Shown here: piece after piece, positions 47,554-56,897 of the stretch
How positions within the stretch are numbered: the first letter of the stretch is position 1
Layout: the number at the start of each line of letters is the position of its first letter
Assembly (NCBI RefSeq): GCF_005519465.1
Contig: NZ_CP027858.1
Span: forward strand, 4,092,001-4,156,000
DNA: 64,000 nucleotides
Direction: 5' to 3'
From: Streptomyces clavuligerus
Lineage (GTDB): Bacteria > Actinomycetota > Actinomycetes > Streptomycetales > Streptomycetaceae
Notes under the pieces: model-generated
Told to the model about the DNA's origin: nothing
The model's database searches: none
The model's input: only the letters and a program-made list of their open reading frames with translations
Made by a program: the position numbers and the translations under genes

Positions 47554-48870
47554 ATGGCCGACGCCGCAGCGCGGTTGACGAACCTCGTCGAAGAGCTGTT
47601 CGGTACCCCCTTCCCGCTCCGGCTGCGGACCTGGGACGGCTCCACGGCCGGACCCCCCGGCGGCCCCGTGCTCGTGGTCCGCCACCGGCGGGCCCTGCGG
47701 CGGCTGCTCTGGCGGCCCGGGGAGGTCGGCCTGGCCCGGGGCTGGGTCGCCGGGGAACTCGACGTCGACGGCGACCTCTACACCGCGCTCGACCAGCTCA
47801 CCGCCTTCGCCGCGCGGCGGCGCGGAACGATCGGCCTCTCCCCGCGCGACCCCCGGCAACGCGCCGCCCTGCGCGCCCTGATCGGCCTGGCCGGTCTGCT
47901 GCCCCCGCCACCCCCGCCCCCCGAGGAGGTCCGCCGCTCCGCGGGCGTCTCCCACACCCGGCGCCGCGACCGGGCCGCCATCAGCCACCACTACGACGTG
48001 GGCAACGAGTTCTACGCGCTCGTCCTCGGCCCGTCCATGGTCTACTCCTGCGCCTACTGGGACACCGCGACCGTCACCGCCCCCGACGGGAGCCGCACCG
48101 GCTTCACCCTGGAGGACGCCCAGCGCGCCAAGCTGGACCTGGTCTGCCGCAAACTCGACCTCCAGCAGGGCATGCGGCTGCTCGACGTGGGCTGCGGCTG
48201 GGGCTCCATGGCCCTGCACGCTGCCCGGGAGTACGGCGTCCGCGTCACCGGGGTCACCCTCTCCCGCGAGCAGGCCGACCACGCCCGCAAACGCGTCGCC
48301 GACGCCGGGCTCGCCGACCGCGTCGAGATCCGCGTCCAGGACTACCGGGACGTCCGGGACGGCCCCTACGACGCCGTCTCCTCCATCGGCATGGCCGAAC
48401 ACGTGGGCGCAGCCCCCTATCTGGAGTACGCCCGGCAGCTGCGCGCGCTGCTGCGGCCCGGCGGACGGCTGCTCAACCACCAGATCGCGCGCCGCCCCGA
48501 GCGGGCGGGGTCGGTCTACCAGGTGGACGAGTTCATCGACCGCTATGTCTTCCCCGACGGGGAGCTGTCCCCGCTCGGCAGCACCGTCTCGGCCCTGGAG
48601 CGCGCGGGCTTCGAGGTGCGCGACGTGGAGTCGATCCGGGAGCACTACGCCCTCACCCTGCGGCGCTGGGTGGCCCGGCTGGAGGACGGGTGGGAGCGGG
48701 CCGTCGTCCTCGCCACCCCCGGGCGGGCCAGGGTCTGGCGGCTCTACATGGCCGCGTCCGCGCTCGCCTTCGAACACGGCCGGATCGGGGTCAACCAGGT
48801 CCTGGCCGTGAACACCCCGCCCGGCGGCGCCTCGGGCCTGCCGCTGCGCACCCGCACCTGGACGGGTTGA
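47554..48870 (+). CDS. cfa: Cyclopropane-fatty-acyl-phospholipid synthase
   Basis: The 438-residue SAM-dependent enzyme methylenates unsaturated phospholipid acyl chains. An N-terminal lipid-binding-like domain (about 1-120) precedes the catalytic core. That core has HHYDVGNEFYALVLGPSMVYSC, the SAM motif LLDVGCGWGSMA and SSIGMAEHVG, and a late DVESIREHYALTLRRW. ATG at 47554 has GGAGGTG seven bases upstream; a GTG three codons earlier falls within that site. It ends at an 18-bp hairpin shared with the convergent ABC genes. Confidence 0.94.
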   Translation: MADAAARLTNLVEELFGTPFPLRLRTWDGSTAGPPGGPVLVVRHRRALRRLLWRPGEVGLARGWVAGELDVDGDLYTALDQLTAFAARRRGTIGLSPRDPRQRAALRALIGLAGLLPPPPPPPEEVRRSAGVSHTRRRDRAAISHHYDVGNEFYALVLGPSMVYSCAYWDTATVTAPDGSRTGFTLEDAQRAKLDLVCRKLDLQQGMRLLDVGCGWGSMALHAAREYGVRVTGVTLSREQADHARKRVADAGLADRVEIRVQDYRDVRDGPYDAVSSIGMAEHVGAAPYLEYARQLRALLRPGGRLLNHQIARRPERAGSVYQVDEFIDRYVFPDGELSPLGSTVSALERAGFEVRDVESIREHYALTLRRWVARLEDGWERAVVLATPGRARVWRLYMAASALAFEHGRIGVNQVLAVNTPPGGASGLPLRTRTWTG

Positions 48871-48975
48871 GCCGGGCCCCGTCCGCCGCCCTCTGCCGGT
48901 CCGGTCCGCCGCCCCTCGCCGGCCGGGAGGCGTCCGTCCCCGTCGGGGAGGGAGCCGCGGCCCCGGCCCTCTTGG

Positions 48976-49045
48976 GGAAAGGCGCCCGGTCCCTCCCCGG
49001 AAAGGCACCCGGACCCTTCCCGGGAAGGGCGCCCGGTCCCTTCCC
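48976..49045. repeat. Three degenerate 23-24-bp tandem repeats downstream of cfa
   Basis: Units beginning GGAAAGGCGCCCGG, GGAAAGGCACCCGG and GGAAGGGCGCCCGG start near 48976, 48999 and 49023. They lie in the 353-base cfa/ABC intergenic stretch, which has no gene. Confidence 0.7.
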
Positions 49046-49118
49046 GGGAACCGGCCCCTCCGGGAAGTCCTCCCGGAAGCCCGTCTCGGAAACCGGAAGC
49101 CCTTCCCGGAAAAGGGAT

Positions 49119-49159
49119 GAGCCCCGTGGCGGGGAGACGTGCTCCCTGCCACGGGGCTC
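49119..49159. terminator. Bidirectional terminator between cfa and ABC system 2
   Basis: Arms 49119-49136 and 49142-49159 pair over 18 bp with one G-T wobble and a 5-nt loop, between convergent genes. Confidence 0.9.
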
Positions 49160-49223
49160 CAGCCGCGGGGACGGCGCTGAGCGCGACGGCGTCCGCCCGG
49201 GTCGCCGTCCCGGCCGGCCGTGA

Positions 49224-51776
49224 CTACTCGGTCTTGATCGCCGTCAGCATGTTCAGCCGGGCGGCGCTGCGGGCGGGCCACAGCGAGGCGAGCACGCCCA
49301 CGACTCCGGCGAGCAGCAGGAAGATACCGATCCGGTCCCACGGGATCACCAGGGCGTACCCCGGGATCTCGCTCTTGATGGTCTCGCCGATGGCCCAGCC
49401 GAGGAAGCTGCCGAGCGCGATGCCGATGGTGGCTCCGAAGAGCGAGATCACCACGGCCTCCAGCCGGATCATGCGCTTGACCTTGCCCCGGTCCAGACCG
49501 ATGGCCCGCAGCATGCCGATCTCGCGCTGACGCTCGAAGACGGACATCGCCAGGGTGTTGACGACCCCGAGCACCGCGATGATCAGGGCCATCGCCAGCA
49601 GCCCGTACATGATGTTCAGCATCGTGTTGATCATGCCGCCGAACATGTCGCGGATGTCCTGCTTGCCCATCACGTTCATGCCGGGGTTGTTCCCGAGGGC
49701 GTCGACCAGGGCCTGCTCGTTGGCGGAGGTCTCGCCGCCGTCCATGGCGACCAGGATGTTCTGGATGTACGGCTTTGACTCGTAGGGAGCGACCAGGTCG
49801 GTCGAGACCAGGATCGACGACAGCATCTCGTTGTTCTCGTAGACCGCGCCGACGGTGAGCTTCTTCGTCTCGGCCGTGCGGGCGTCGCCGTCCTTCTCGA
49901 AGGTCACCGGCAGGACGTCACCGGTCTTCCACCCCTTGTCCTCGGCGGTCTCCTCAGAGATGGCGATCCGGCCGTCGGCGAGGGAGCCGATGGAGCCGGA
50001 GACGGTCTTCAGGGCGGCGACCTTCTCGATGGCGCCGGGGGTGACCGCCGCGGCGGCCTCCATCGAGCCCTCGATCTTCAGATCGGCCATCTGGGCCGGG
50101 GAGACGGCGGTGACGCCGGGGGCCTTCTCCAGCGCGGTGACCGCCGAGCGGTCCAGCGGGCCGTTGTTGGCCATCATGACCATGTAGTCAGCACGGATGT
50201 TCTCCGTGGTCGCCTTGTCGATGGCCTGGCCGACGGTGACCCCGATGACGGTGAGACCGGTGACCAGCGTGAGGCCGATCGCCAGCGCGGAGGCGGTGGC
50301 GCCGGTGCGGCGCGGGTTGCGGACCGCGTTCTGCCGGGCCAGCTTGCCCGAGACGCCGAACAGCTTGTCCAGCACCGGGCGGAGCAGCGCGATCACCGGC
50401 CGGGAGAGCAGCGGGATCAGCACGATCACCCCGATGAGGGCGAGGAAGGCGCCGAGACCGATCATCATCCGGCCGTCGGACGCACCGGCCGCGGCTCCGG
50501 CGAGGACCGCCACGAGGCCCGCCAGCGTGAGCACGGCGCCGATGGAGTTCCGGATGACCAGGGACTTGGTGTTCTCGGGGAGGTGGGCGCTGCCCATGGC
50601 GGCGACCGGGGCGATCTTCGCGGCGCGGCGGGCCGGCAGATAGGCGGCCACCACGGTGATCAGCACACCGACGGCGAGCGCGGCGAGGACGGCGGCGGAG
50701 GAGATGATCAGCGGGCCGTTCGGGATCTCCACCCCGAAGGAGCCCAGGCCGCTGCGGAGCGCGGTGGCGAGGCCGAGACCGAGGACGAAGCCGATGGCGG
50801 AGGCGACCGTGCCGACGACCGCGGCCTCCAGGATCACCGAGCGCCGCACCTGGCTGCGGGAGGCGCCGACGGCGCGCAGCAGGGCCAGTTCCTTGGTGCG
50901 CTGGGCGACGAGCATGGAGAAGGTGTTGGCGATCAGGAAGATCCCCACGAAGAGCGCGATGGCGGCGAAGCCGAGCAGCATCTGGCTCATGCCGCTCATC
51001 TCGCGTTCGATCATCTCGGCCTGCTCGTCGGCGAGGACCTGGGCGGTCTTGGCGTCGGCGCCCTTCGGCAGCACCTTCTCGACCCCGGCGAGGATCTTCT
51101 CCTGGTCGGCCCCGGCGGCGCCGGCCACGGTGATCCCGTCGAAGACCCCGGGCTGGAGGTAGAGCTTCTGGGCCTCGGCGGTGTCGAAGAGCACCAGGCT
51201 GCCGCCCGTGGTCACGGCGCCGTCGTCGGTGGTGAAGACGCCGGAGAGGGTGTACTCGCGCACCGGGCCGTTGGTGGCGACGCGCACGGTGTCGCCGATC
51301 GTGTACTCGCCCTTCCGCGCGCTCTCCTTGTCCAGGGCGATCTGGCCCGCCTTCGCCGGGCCGGTGCCCTGGACGAAGTCGTAGGCGGCGTCCTCGCCGT
51401 CCGTGCCCGGGAAGTAGTTGGAGCCCTTGGCGCCCCAGTCGCTGCCGATCAGCTTGCCGTCCTGGTCGGCGACGGCGGCGAAGCCGCCCACGCGGCCGGT
51501 GGCCTCGGCGACGCCGTCGACCGCGTCGATCCGCTTCAGGGTGGCGTCGCTGAGGCCGCCCCGGACGGTTTCGCCGCCGTCCTCACGGCTGGGGCTGGTG
51601 ACCGCCACGGCGACGTTGTCGAAGCTCTTGGCGGACTGCTTGTTGAAGGCGTTGCCGAGGGTGTCGGTGAAGACCAGGGTGCCGGAGACGAAGGCCACGC
51701 CGAGCATCACGGCGAGCACGGTCATCAGCAGTCTGGCCTTGTGCGCGAGCACATTGCGCAGGGCGGTACGGAACAT
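49224..51776 (-). CDS. FtsX/MacB-type ABC permease, large two-module form (system 2)
   Basis: The 850-residue permease has the same architecture as the one at 19344. An N-terminal helix (ARLLMTVLAVMLGVAFVSGT) precedes a large extracytoplasmic domain. Helix clusters lie at about 255-385 and 405-495, then a second extracellular domain and C-terminal helices at about 725-840. Coupling motifs AQRTKELALLRAVGAS and ERQREIGMLRAIGLD are both present. Its ATPase is encoded 83 nt upstream on the same strand. The substrate is unknown. Confidence 0.95.
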   Translation of the reverse strand: MFRTALRNVLAHKARLLMTVLAVMLGVAFVSGTLVFTDTLGNAFNKQSAKSFDNVAVAVTSPSREDGGETVRGGLSDATLKRIDAVDGVAEATGRVGGFAAVADQDGKLIGSDWGAKGSNYFPGTDGEDAAYDFVQGTGPAKAGQIALDKESARKGEYTIGDTVRVATNGPVREYTLSGVFTTDDGAVTTGGSLVLFDTAEAQKLYLQPGVFDGITVAGAAGADQEKILAGVEKVLPKGADAKTAQVLADEQAEMIEREMSGMSQMLLGFAAIALFVGIFLIANTFSMLVAQRTKELALLRAVGASRSQVRRSVILEAAVVGTVASAIGFVLGLGLATALRSGLGSFGVEIPNGPLIISSAAVLAALAVGVLITVVAAYLPARRAAKIAPVAAMGSAHLPENTKSLVIRNSIGAVLTLAGLVAVLAGAAAGASDGRMMIGLGAFLALIGVIVLIPLLSRPVIALLRPVLDKLFGVSGKLARQNAVRNPRRTGATASALAIGLTLVTGLTVIGVTVGQAIDKATTENIRADYMVMMANNGPLDRSAVTALEKAPGVTAVSPAQMADLKIEGSMEAAAAVTPGAIEKVAALKTVSGSIGSLADGRIAISEETAEDKGWKTGDVLPVTFEKDGDARTAETKKLTVGAVYENNEMLSSILVSTDLVAPYESKPYIQNILVAMDGGETSANEQALVDALGNNPGMNVMGKQDIRDMFGGMINTMLNIMYGLLAMALIIAVLGVVNTLAMSVFERQREIGMLRAIGLDRGKVKRMIRLEAVVISLFGATIGIALGSFLGWAIGETIKSEIPGYALVIPWDRIGIFLLLAGVVGVLASLWPARSAARLNMLTAIKTE

Positions 51777-51859
51777 GTCGATTCAAGTCCTGGGTCGGTG
51801 GCGGTCGTGCCGGGCCGGGCGGGCCCCGAGGGTCCGGAGAGGTGCTGGGCGGGGTCGGC

Positions 51860-52630
<771 letters not shown>

Positions 52631-53190
52631 GGGGGCACTCCTGTTCGGGCGGGTCGATCCGGGGACCCGGGGGCGGCCACTGCGGGAGGCCGTCTCCGAG
52701 GACACACACCATCCTGTCCTTGTTCCGGGCGGGGATCGTCAGCCCCCGTGCCCGTTCCCGGGGCCCCCTTTGGTCGCACCAGGAGCGGCGATCATCCTCC
52801 TTGGGTATGACGGTGCCCCTGAGGGCGGAAAGGGGACGGGGCGCTCCGGAGCGTCGTCACTCTTCGCTGCGGTGTCCGGGGGCGCGGGCGCCGCCCTCGA
52901 TCCGGTGAGCGTCGCGTGGCTGTTCGGTGGAGGCCGGGTGCCGACCGCGTGTGCGGGGTGCGGAGAGAGGGCGGACGCGTCCGAAGCCGACTCGGTTGCG
53001 ACGAGTTTCCGTCATTCGCGTGCGGGGGTCGTGACGCCCGGCGTTCGCCATGGAACGCCTTGTGATCCTCTTCCACCTGGGCTGACGCACCCTCAAGCGG
53101 CAATAAAATAAGACAACATCGGGCCACGGGCCGCCGGGCGAGTCGATCTCCCCGGATAGGCTCATGTGCTTACGCGGAGCCACGCTCCTG
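52631..53190. other. Non-coding region upstream of the tRNA-Leu
   Basis: Apart from the promoter of the ABC operon and that of the tRNA, I see no gene in these 560 bases. The stretch 53090-53120 (AATAAAATAAGACAAC) is unusually AT-rich and lies 75-100 bases before the tRNA. Confidence 0.55.
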
Positions 53191-53273
53191 GCCCGGATGG
53201 TGGAATGCAGACACGGCGAGCTTAAACCTCGCTGGCCTTCATGGCCGTGCCGGTTCGAGTCCGGCTCCGGGCA
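53191..53273 (+). tRNA. bldA: tRNA-Leu (anticodon TAA), bldA type
   Basis: This is a class II tRNA of 83 bases, CCA not encoded. Acceptor GCCCGGA pairs with TCCGGGC plus discriminator A. Anticodon stem GCGAG/CTCGC holds loop CTTAAAC with anticodon TAA at 53223-53225. The variable arm GGCC-TTCAT-GGCC and T-arm GCCGG-TTCGAGT-CCGGC are intact. It reads the rare UUA leucine codon. In Streptomyces this tRNA is BldA, which gates aerial growth and antibiotic regulators through TTA codons. Confidence 0.96.
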
Positions 53274-53304
53274 CTCTCCGTAACGAGAGCGGGACGCCGG
53301 GTAG

Positions 53305-53323
53305 TTGAATGCTTGACATTCAA
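53305..53323. repeat. Small inverted repeat downstream of bldA
   Basis: TTGAATG and CATTCAA are perfect 7-bp arms with a 5-base loop, 31 bases after the tRNA. It could be a weak terminator, or mark an operator or an antisense start. A GATCCACCCCTGATCC tandem repeat follows at about 53387-53416. No gene is seen up to 53707. Confidence 0.55.
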
Positions 53324-53707
53324 GATCGCCTCATCGTCGCACCCCGCGGCCCCCGCGCGCCACCCCTGACGAGCCCCCGATCCCCCCTGATCCACCCCTG
53401 ATCCACCCCCGATCCGGCCCCGAGACCCGCGCCCCGGGATCTCCGCCCCCCTCCTCGTGACGCATCCGAGGAGACACCCCGGCCGCTCCCCGCGGCCCCG
53501 GACACCCCGGCCGCCCGTCCGGCCGAACGGCGACACGCCCCACCCGGACCCGTCCGCGACCGGCGCCCCGCGTCCGGGCAGGCGGCATGGCCGGAAACGT
53601 ATGCCAGGTCACAATCGGGAAAGATCCTCCCTCAGCACTAGGCTTCTTCCTTTGCGCCCCTATTACTCTTGACGCAAGGCCGCGCACGGCGGCCATGGAG
53701 GAGTGAG

Positions 53708-54586
53708 ATGAGGAGCAGTAACCCGGTCTTCTCGCGACGGGGTTTCAGCCGCGACAACGGCATTGCGGGCTTCAACGCGCAGCAGCAGGCCGGGAGCCCT
53801 GTCGCCGGTAACCCCTATGCCCAGGGCGCGGCCAACCCGTACGCCACCAACCCGTACGCACCTGCCGACACCCAGCTCGGCGCGGCCCAGGCCCCCGCCC
53901 ACCGGGTGATGACGATCGACGACGTCGTGGCGCGTACCGCGATGACGCTCGGCACGGTCGTCGTCACCGCGATGCTCGCGTGGTTCCTGCTGCCCGTCGA
54001 CAAGGACAACCTCGGCCAGTCCTACGGCATCGCCATCGGTGCCGCGCTGGTCGCGATGGTGCTGGCGCTCGTCCAGTCCTTCAAGAGCAAGCCGGTCCCG
54101 GCGCTGATCCTGACGTACGCGGCCTTCGAGGGCGTCTTCCTCGGCGTGCTGTCCAACACGGTGTCCACCCACATCGCGCCCGGCGCGGTCACGCAGGCGG
54201 TGCTCGGCACGATGGCGGTCTTCGCCGGTGTGCTCATCGCCTACAAGATGCGCTGGATCCGGGTGAACCGGCGCTTCGCCGGCTTCGTCAGCGCCGCCGC
54301 GATCGGCTTCGTCCTGCTGATGGCGGTCAACCTGCTCGTCGCCGTCATCGGCGGCGGCGACGGCCTGGGCCTGCGCTCCGGCGGCCTCGGCATCCTCTTC
54401 GGCGTGCTCGGTGTCGTCCTCGGCGCCTGCTTCCTCGCCCTGGACTTCAAGCAGGTCGAGGACGGGCTGACCTACGGCGCCCCGCGTGAGGAGTCCTGGC
54501 TCGCCGCCTTCGGCCTCACGCTGACCCTGGTCTGGATCTACCTGGAGATGCTGCGTCTGGTCTCCATCCTCCAGGGCGACGACTGA
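53708..54586 (+). CDS. Bax inhibitor-1/YccA family membrane protein
   Basis: The 292-residue protein has a Gln/Asn/Pro/Tyr/Ala-rich cytoplasmic N-terminus with NPYA repeats (about 35-55). Seven membrane helices follow, from about 75 to 285. LILTYAAFEGVFLGVLSN and the C-terminal LDFKQVEDGLTYGAPREESWLAAFGL carry the acidic residues typical of the actinobacterial family. Family members act as calcium-leak channels or stress protectors. The ATG at 53708 has GGAGGAG upstream. Confidence 0.92.
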   Translation: MRSSNPVFSRRGFSRDNGIAGFNAQQQAGSPVAGNPYAQGAANPYATNPYAPADTQLGAAQAPAHRVMTIDDVVARTAMTLGTVVVTAMLAWFLLPVDKDNLGQSYGIAIGAALVAMVLALVQSFKSKPVPALILTYAAFEGVFLGVLSNTVSTHIAPGAVTQAVLGTMAVFAGVLIAYKMRWIRVNRRFAGFVSAAAIGFVLLMAVNLLVAVIGGGDGLGLRSGGLGILFGVLGVVLGACFLALDFKQVEDGLTYGAPREESWLAAFGLTLTLVWIYLEMLRLVSILQGDD

Positions 54587-54622
54587 CCCCTGGACGAGGC
54601 CGGTCCGGCCGACCGAACGGAG

Positions 54623-54657
54623 GGAGGGCCCGCAGGCACAGTGCCTGCGGGCCCTCC
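54623..54657. terminator. Terminator after the Bax-inhibitor-like gene
   Basis: Perfect 15-bp arms 54623-54637 and 54643-54657 enclose a 5-nt loop between convergent genes. Confidence 0.9.
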
Positions 54658-54702
54658 GCCGTCTCCGGAGCCCCGGTCGGGCCCGCCCGGGCGCGGCCAT
54701 GG

Positions 54703-54933
54703 CTACAGCAGCTTGCGGGCGGCTCGCCTCAGATCGTGCTCGTGGATGATCGCCTTGGCGTACCCGTGCGACAGGTCGTGTTCGCCACGGAGCCAGCTGA
54801 CCTTCTCCTCGAAGCGGGTGAGGGACGGCCCATCGTCGACGGCACGCAGCCAGTCGGAGATCTCACGACCGGTGCATTGGGGGATGCGGGCGAGGAGGTT
54901 GCGGTGGGTCTCTTCGGAGAAGACTGGGGACAT
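54703..54933 (-). CDS. DUF4287-type small protein
   Basis: This 76-residue soluble protein matches the DUF4287 pattern: SEETHRNLLARIPQCTGREISDWLRAV, WLRGEHDLSHGYAKAIIHEHDLRRA. ATG at 54933 has GGAGG five bases upstream, which settles the start. Function is unknown. It is divergent from the gene at 55033, sharing about 100 bases of promoter DNA. Confidence 0.85.
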   Translation of the reverse strand: MSPVFSEETHRNLLARIPQCTGREISDWLRAVDDGPSLTRFEEKVSWLRGEHDLSHGYAKAIIHEHDLRRAARKLL

Positions 54934-55032
54934 CGGCGCCTCCGGACGCGTTGCGCGTGTGCTCCTTCCCGCCACCGTGCCCGAGCACGGACGTATTGGC
55001 AACACTCCACGTCCGTTGCATAGGGTCGTGCT

Positions 55033-55395
55033 GTGCTGGATACGACCGATCTGACGACCGCCGTCGAACGCCTCGCCGACCGGCTGCGGGCCGCCCCGCA
55101 GAGCCGTCTCGCCCGGGGGGCCGCGACGGAGGGACTGGAGCTGGCCAGGGAGTTGGCACGCCGTGCCCAGCTCGCCGAGAACCCCGGCGAAATCCCGCTG
55201 ATCATGCCCGACGCGGGCATGTTCGCTGTGGCAGATCAAGTGACTGTGGCCGGAATGGATTTGGCGGAGGCGCTGCGGACGGCGTCATTCGGGGGCGCGG
55301 AAGCCACCGAGAGCGCCCGGGACGCCCGGCGCGCGGCGGAACTGGCCGAGGCGGTCGAGCTGGTACGGGCGGCGGCGGAGCGCGCGGGGCTGTAG
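55033..55395 (+). CDS. Small Ala-rich protein of unknown function
   Basis: The 120-residue soluble, mostly helical protein (TAVERLADRLRAAPQSRLARG ... AAELAEAVELVRAAAERAGL) has no membrane segment. The GTG at 55033 is supported by position after the divergent promoter region, but there is no clear Shine-Dalgarno, so it may be nearly leaderless. No family is recognised. Confidence 0.7.
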   Translation: MLDTTDLTTAVERLADRLRAAPQSRLARGAATEGLELARELARRAQLAENPGEIPLIMPDAGMFAVADQVTVAGMDLAEALRTASFGGAEATESARDARRAAELAEAVELVRAAAERAGL

Positions 55396-55481
55396 GCCGG
55401 AGCGCGCGCGTCCGGCCGGATGCGCGGGGGCGCGCCGGGCCTCGGGCGGAGGGCCGGACCCCGGGCGGAGACCCTGCGGCC

Positions 55482-56396
55482 TCAGTGGGAGACGACGACC
55501 CGGTCCGCCAGGAGATAGACGGTGTCCTCGCCGCAGACGAAGGTCAGGGCGTACGCGCCGGAGATCGTGGAGCCGCCCAGCAGAGCGGGCGTCCGACCCA
55601 GCCGCAGGGCGTCGGCGAGCTGCTCGGCGGTCTCCCGGTGGCCCGGGGTCACACAGAGCGTCGTCCCGTCCGCGAAGACATAGACATCGAGCGTGCCCAG
55701 CGGCCCCGGCCGCACATCGGCCAGCGCGGTACGGGCGCTCGCCAGCTCCTCCAGCCGGGCCACCGTCTGCTCGTGATCGCTGACGACGGGGGACCGGTCC
55801 GGCACGAAGTCCGGGTGCGAGGGGTGGCGGCGCCGGGCGGCGGCCAGCTCGGGGGAGTCCTCGGCGGACTCCGTCACGGCGGCGAGATCGGCGGCGAGGT
55901 CGGCCGCCAGCTCCGCGCGCTCCTCCCGGAGCTGGATCTCCAGCTCGGCCTGCTCCTCCAGGGCCTGGACGGGCTCCGGGTCCAGGGACTCCAGACCGAC
56001 GAAGTCGCTCTGCCGGGGCACATAGAACGGCAGCTCCTCGCCGGACAGGTCGTCCGTGACACCGACGAGCGGCGCGGCGGACGGCTCCCCGCCGAACCGG
56101 GCGGACGACTCCGCCGCGTCCCGGCTCTCCTGCGCGGCCCAGAAGGCGCGCGCCTCGGCCAGCTCCCGTTCGCGCTCCTCGGCGAGCGCCTCGGCGACGG
56201 CCGCGCGTATCTCCTCGACGGGGGTCTGCCGTGCGGCGGGCACGAGGGGCAGTGTGCCCGACCCGGTCGCCCGGCCGAGTTCACGGCGGAGCGCCGCCAG
56301 CTCCTCGCGGAGGCCGCGGGCACCGTGGAGAGCGGCGGCACCGACGACGGTGGCGGCGGCCGTGGTCAGCAGCAGGACCAGAGACAGAGCGCTCAC
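55482..56396 (-). CDS. Membrane-anchored coiled-coil protein of unknown function
   Basis: The 304-residue protein has an N-terminal hydrophobic anchor (about 3-24) followed by a helical coiled coil (LREELAALRRELG; later AEERERELAEARAFWAAQE). The C-terminal globular domain has VYVFADGTTLCVTPGHRET and ends in FVCGEDTVYLLADRVVVSH. I do not recognise a named family. It stands alone between convergent and divergent neighbours. Confidence 0.75.
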   Translation of the reverse strand: MSALSLVLLLTTAAATVVGAAALHGARGLREELAALRRELGRATGSGTLPLVPAARQTPVEEIRAAVAEALAEERERELAEARAFWAAQESRDAAESSARFGGEPSAAPLVGVTDDLSGEELPFYVPRQSDFVGLESLDPEPVQALEEQAELEIQLREERAELAADLAADLAAVTESAEDSPELAAARRRHPSHPDFVPDRSPVVSDHEQTVARLEELASARTALADVRPGPLGTLDVYVFADGTTLCVTPGHRETAEQLADALRLGRTPALLGGSTISGAYALTFVCGEDTVYLLADRVVVSH

Positions 56397-56644
56397 TGAC
56401 GTACTCCCGGTTCGATCGACACCCCGACTTCCTACCTCAGCTTGAGGCGTGTGGGGACCCCACCGTCAGTGCAATACGTCACCGGGTCAGGAGGACTTTT
56501 GTCCTGGGCTTTACCAATGAGGGGGTTTGACCAGGGGAAACGTCACTCCCCCAGGGGTATCGAACCCCTGGGGGAGTCATGGCCACCACGTGATGAACCG
56601 ACCTGCCGGCTCAGCCACCCGTGTCTGCGGCCCTCCGCTGCGAC
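56397..56644. other. Intergenic region between two minus-strand genes
   Basis: The segment contains the hairpin described separately and a short AGGAC-TTTT-GTCCT stem at about 56490-56507. No coding region is supported. Confidence 0.5.
56545..56577. terminator. Hairpin upstream of the tandem repeats
   Basis: Perfect 14-bp arms 56545-56558 and 56564-56577 enclose a 5-nt loop. For the minus-strand thiolase transcript it lies about 320 bases past the stop, beyond the tandem repeats. Confidence 0.85.
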
Positions 56645-56897
56645 TCAGCTCAGCCGCTCGTGTCTGTGGTCGCGCCGAGCTTCGCCTCCGCTGCCGCTCA
56701 GCTCAGCCGCTCGTGTTTGTGGTCGCGCTGAGCTTCGCCTCCGCTGCGGGCAGGTCCCGCCCTCGTCCCTCGGGCGACCCCTACCCTCCGCTACCGCTCA
56801 GCTCAGCCGCTCGTGTCTGTGGTCGCGCTGAGCTTCGCCTCCGCTGTGGGCAGGTCCCGCCCTCGTCCCTCGGGCGACCCCTACCCTCCGCTACCGC
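56645..56897. repeat. Tandem repeats abutting the 3' end of the thiolase gene
   Basis: Two 100-bp units (56698-56797 and 56798-56897) differ at only two positions; a 53-bp partial unit (56645-56697) precedes them. Each unit begins with TCAGCTCAGCCGCTCG. The same 16 bases at 56898-56913 are the last codons and stop of the thiolase gene. Confidence 0.95.
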
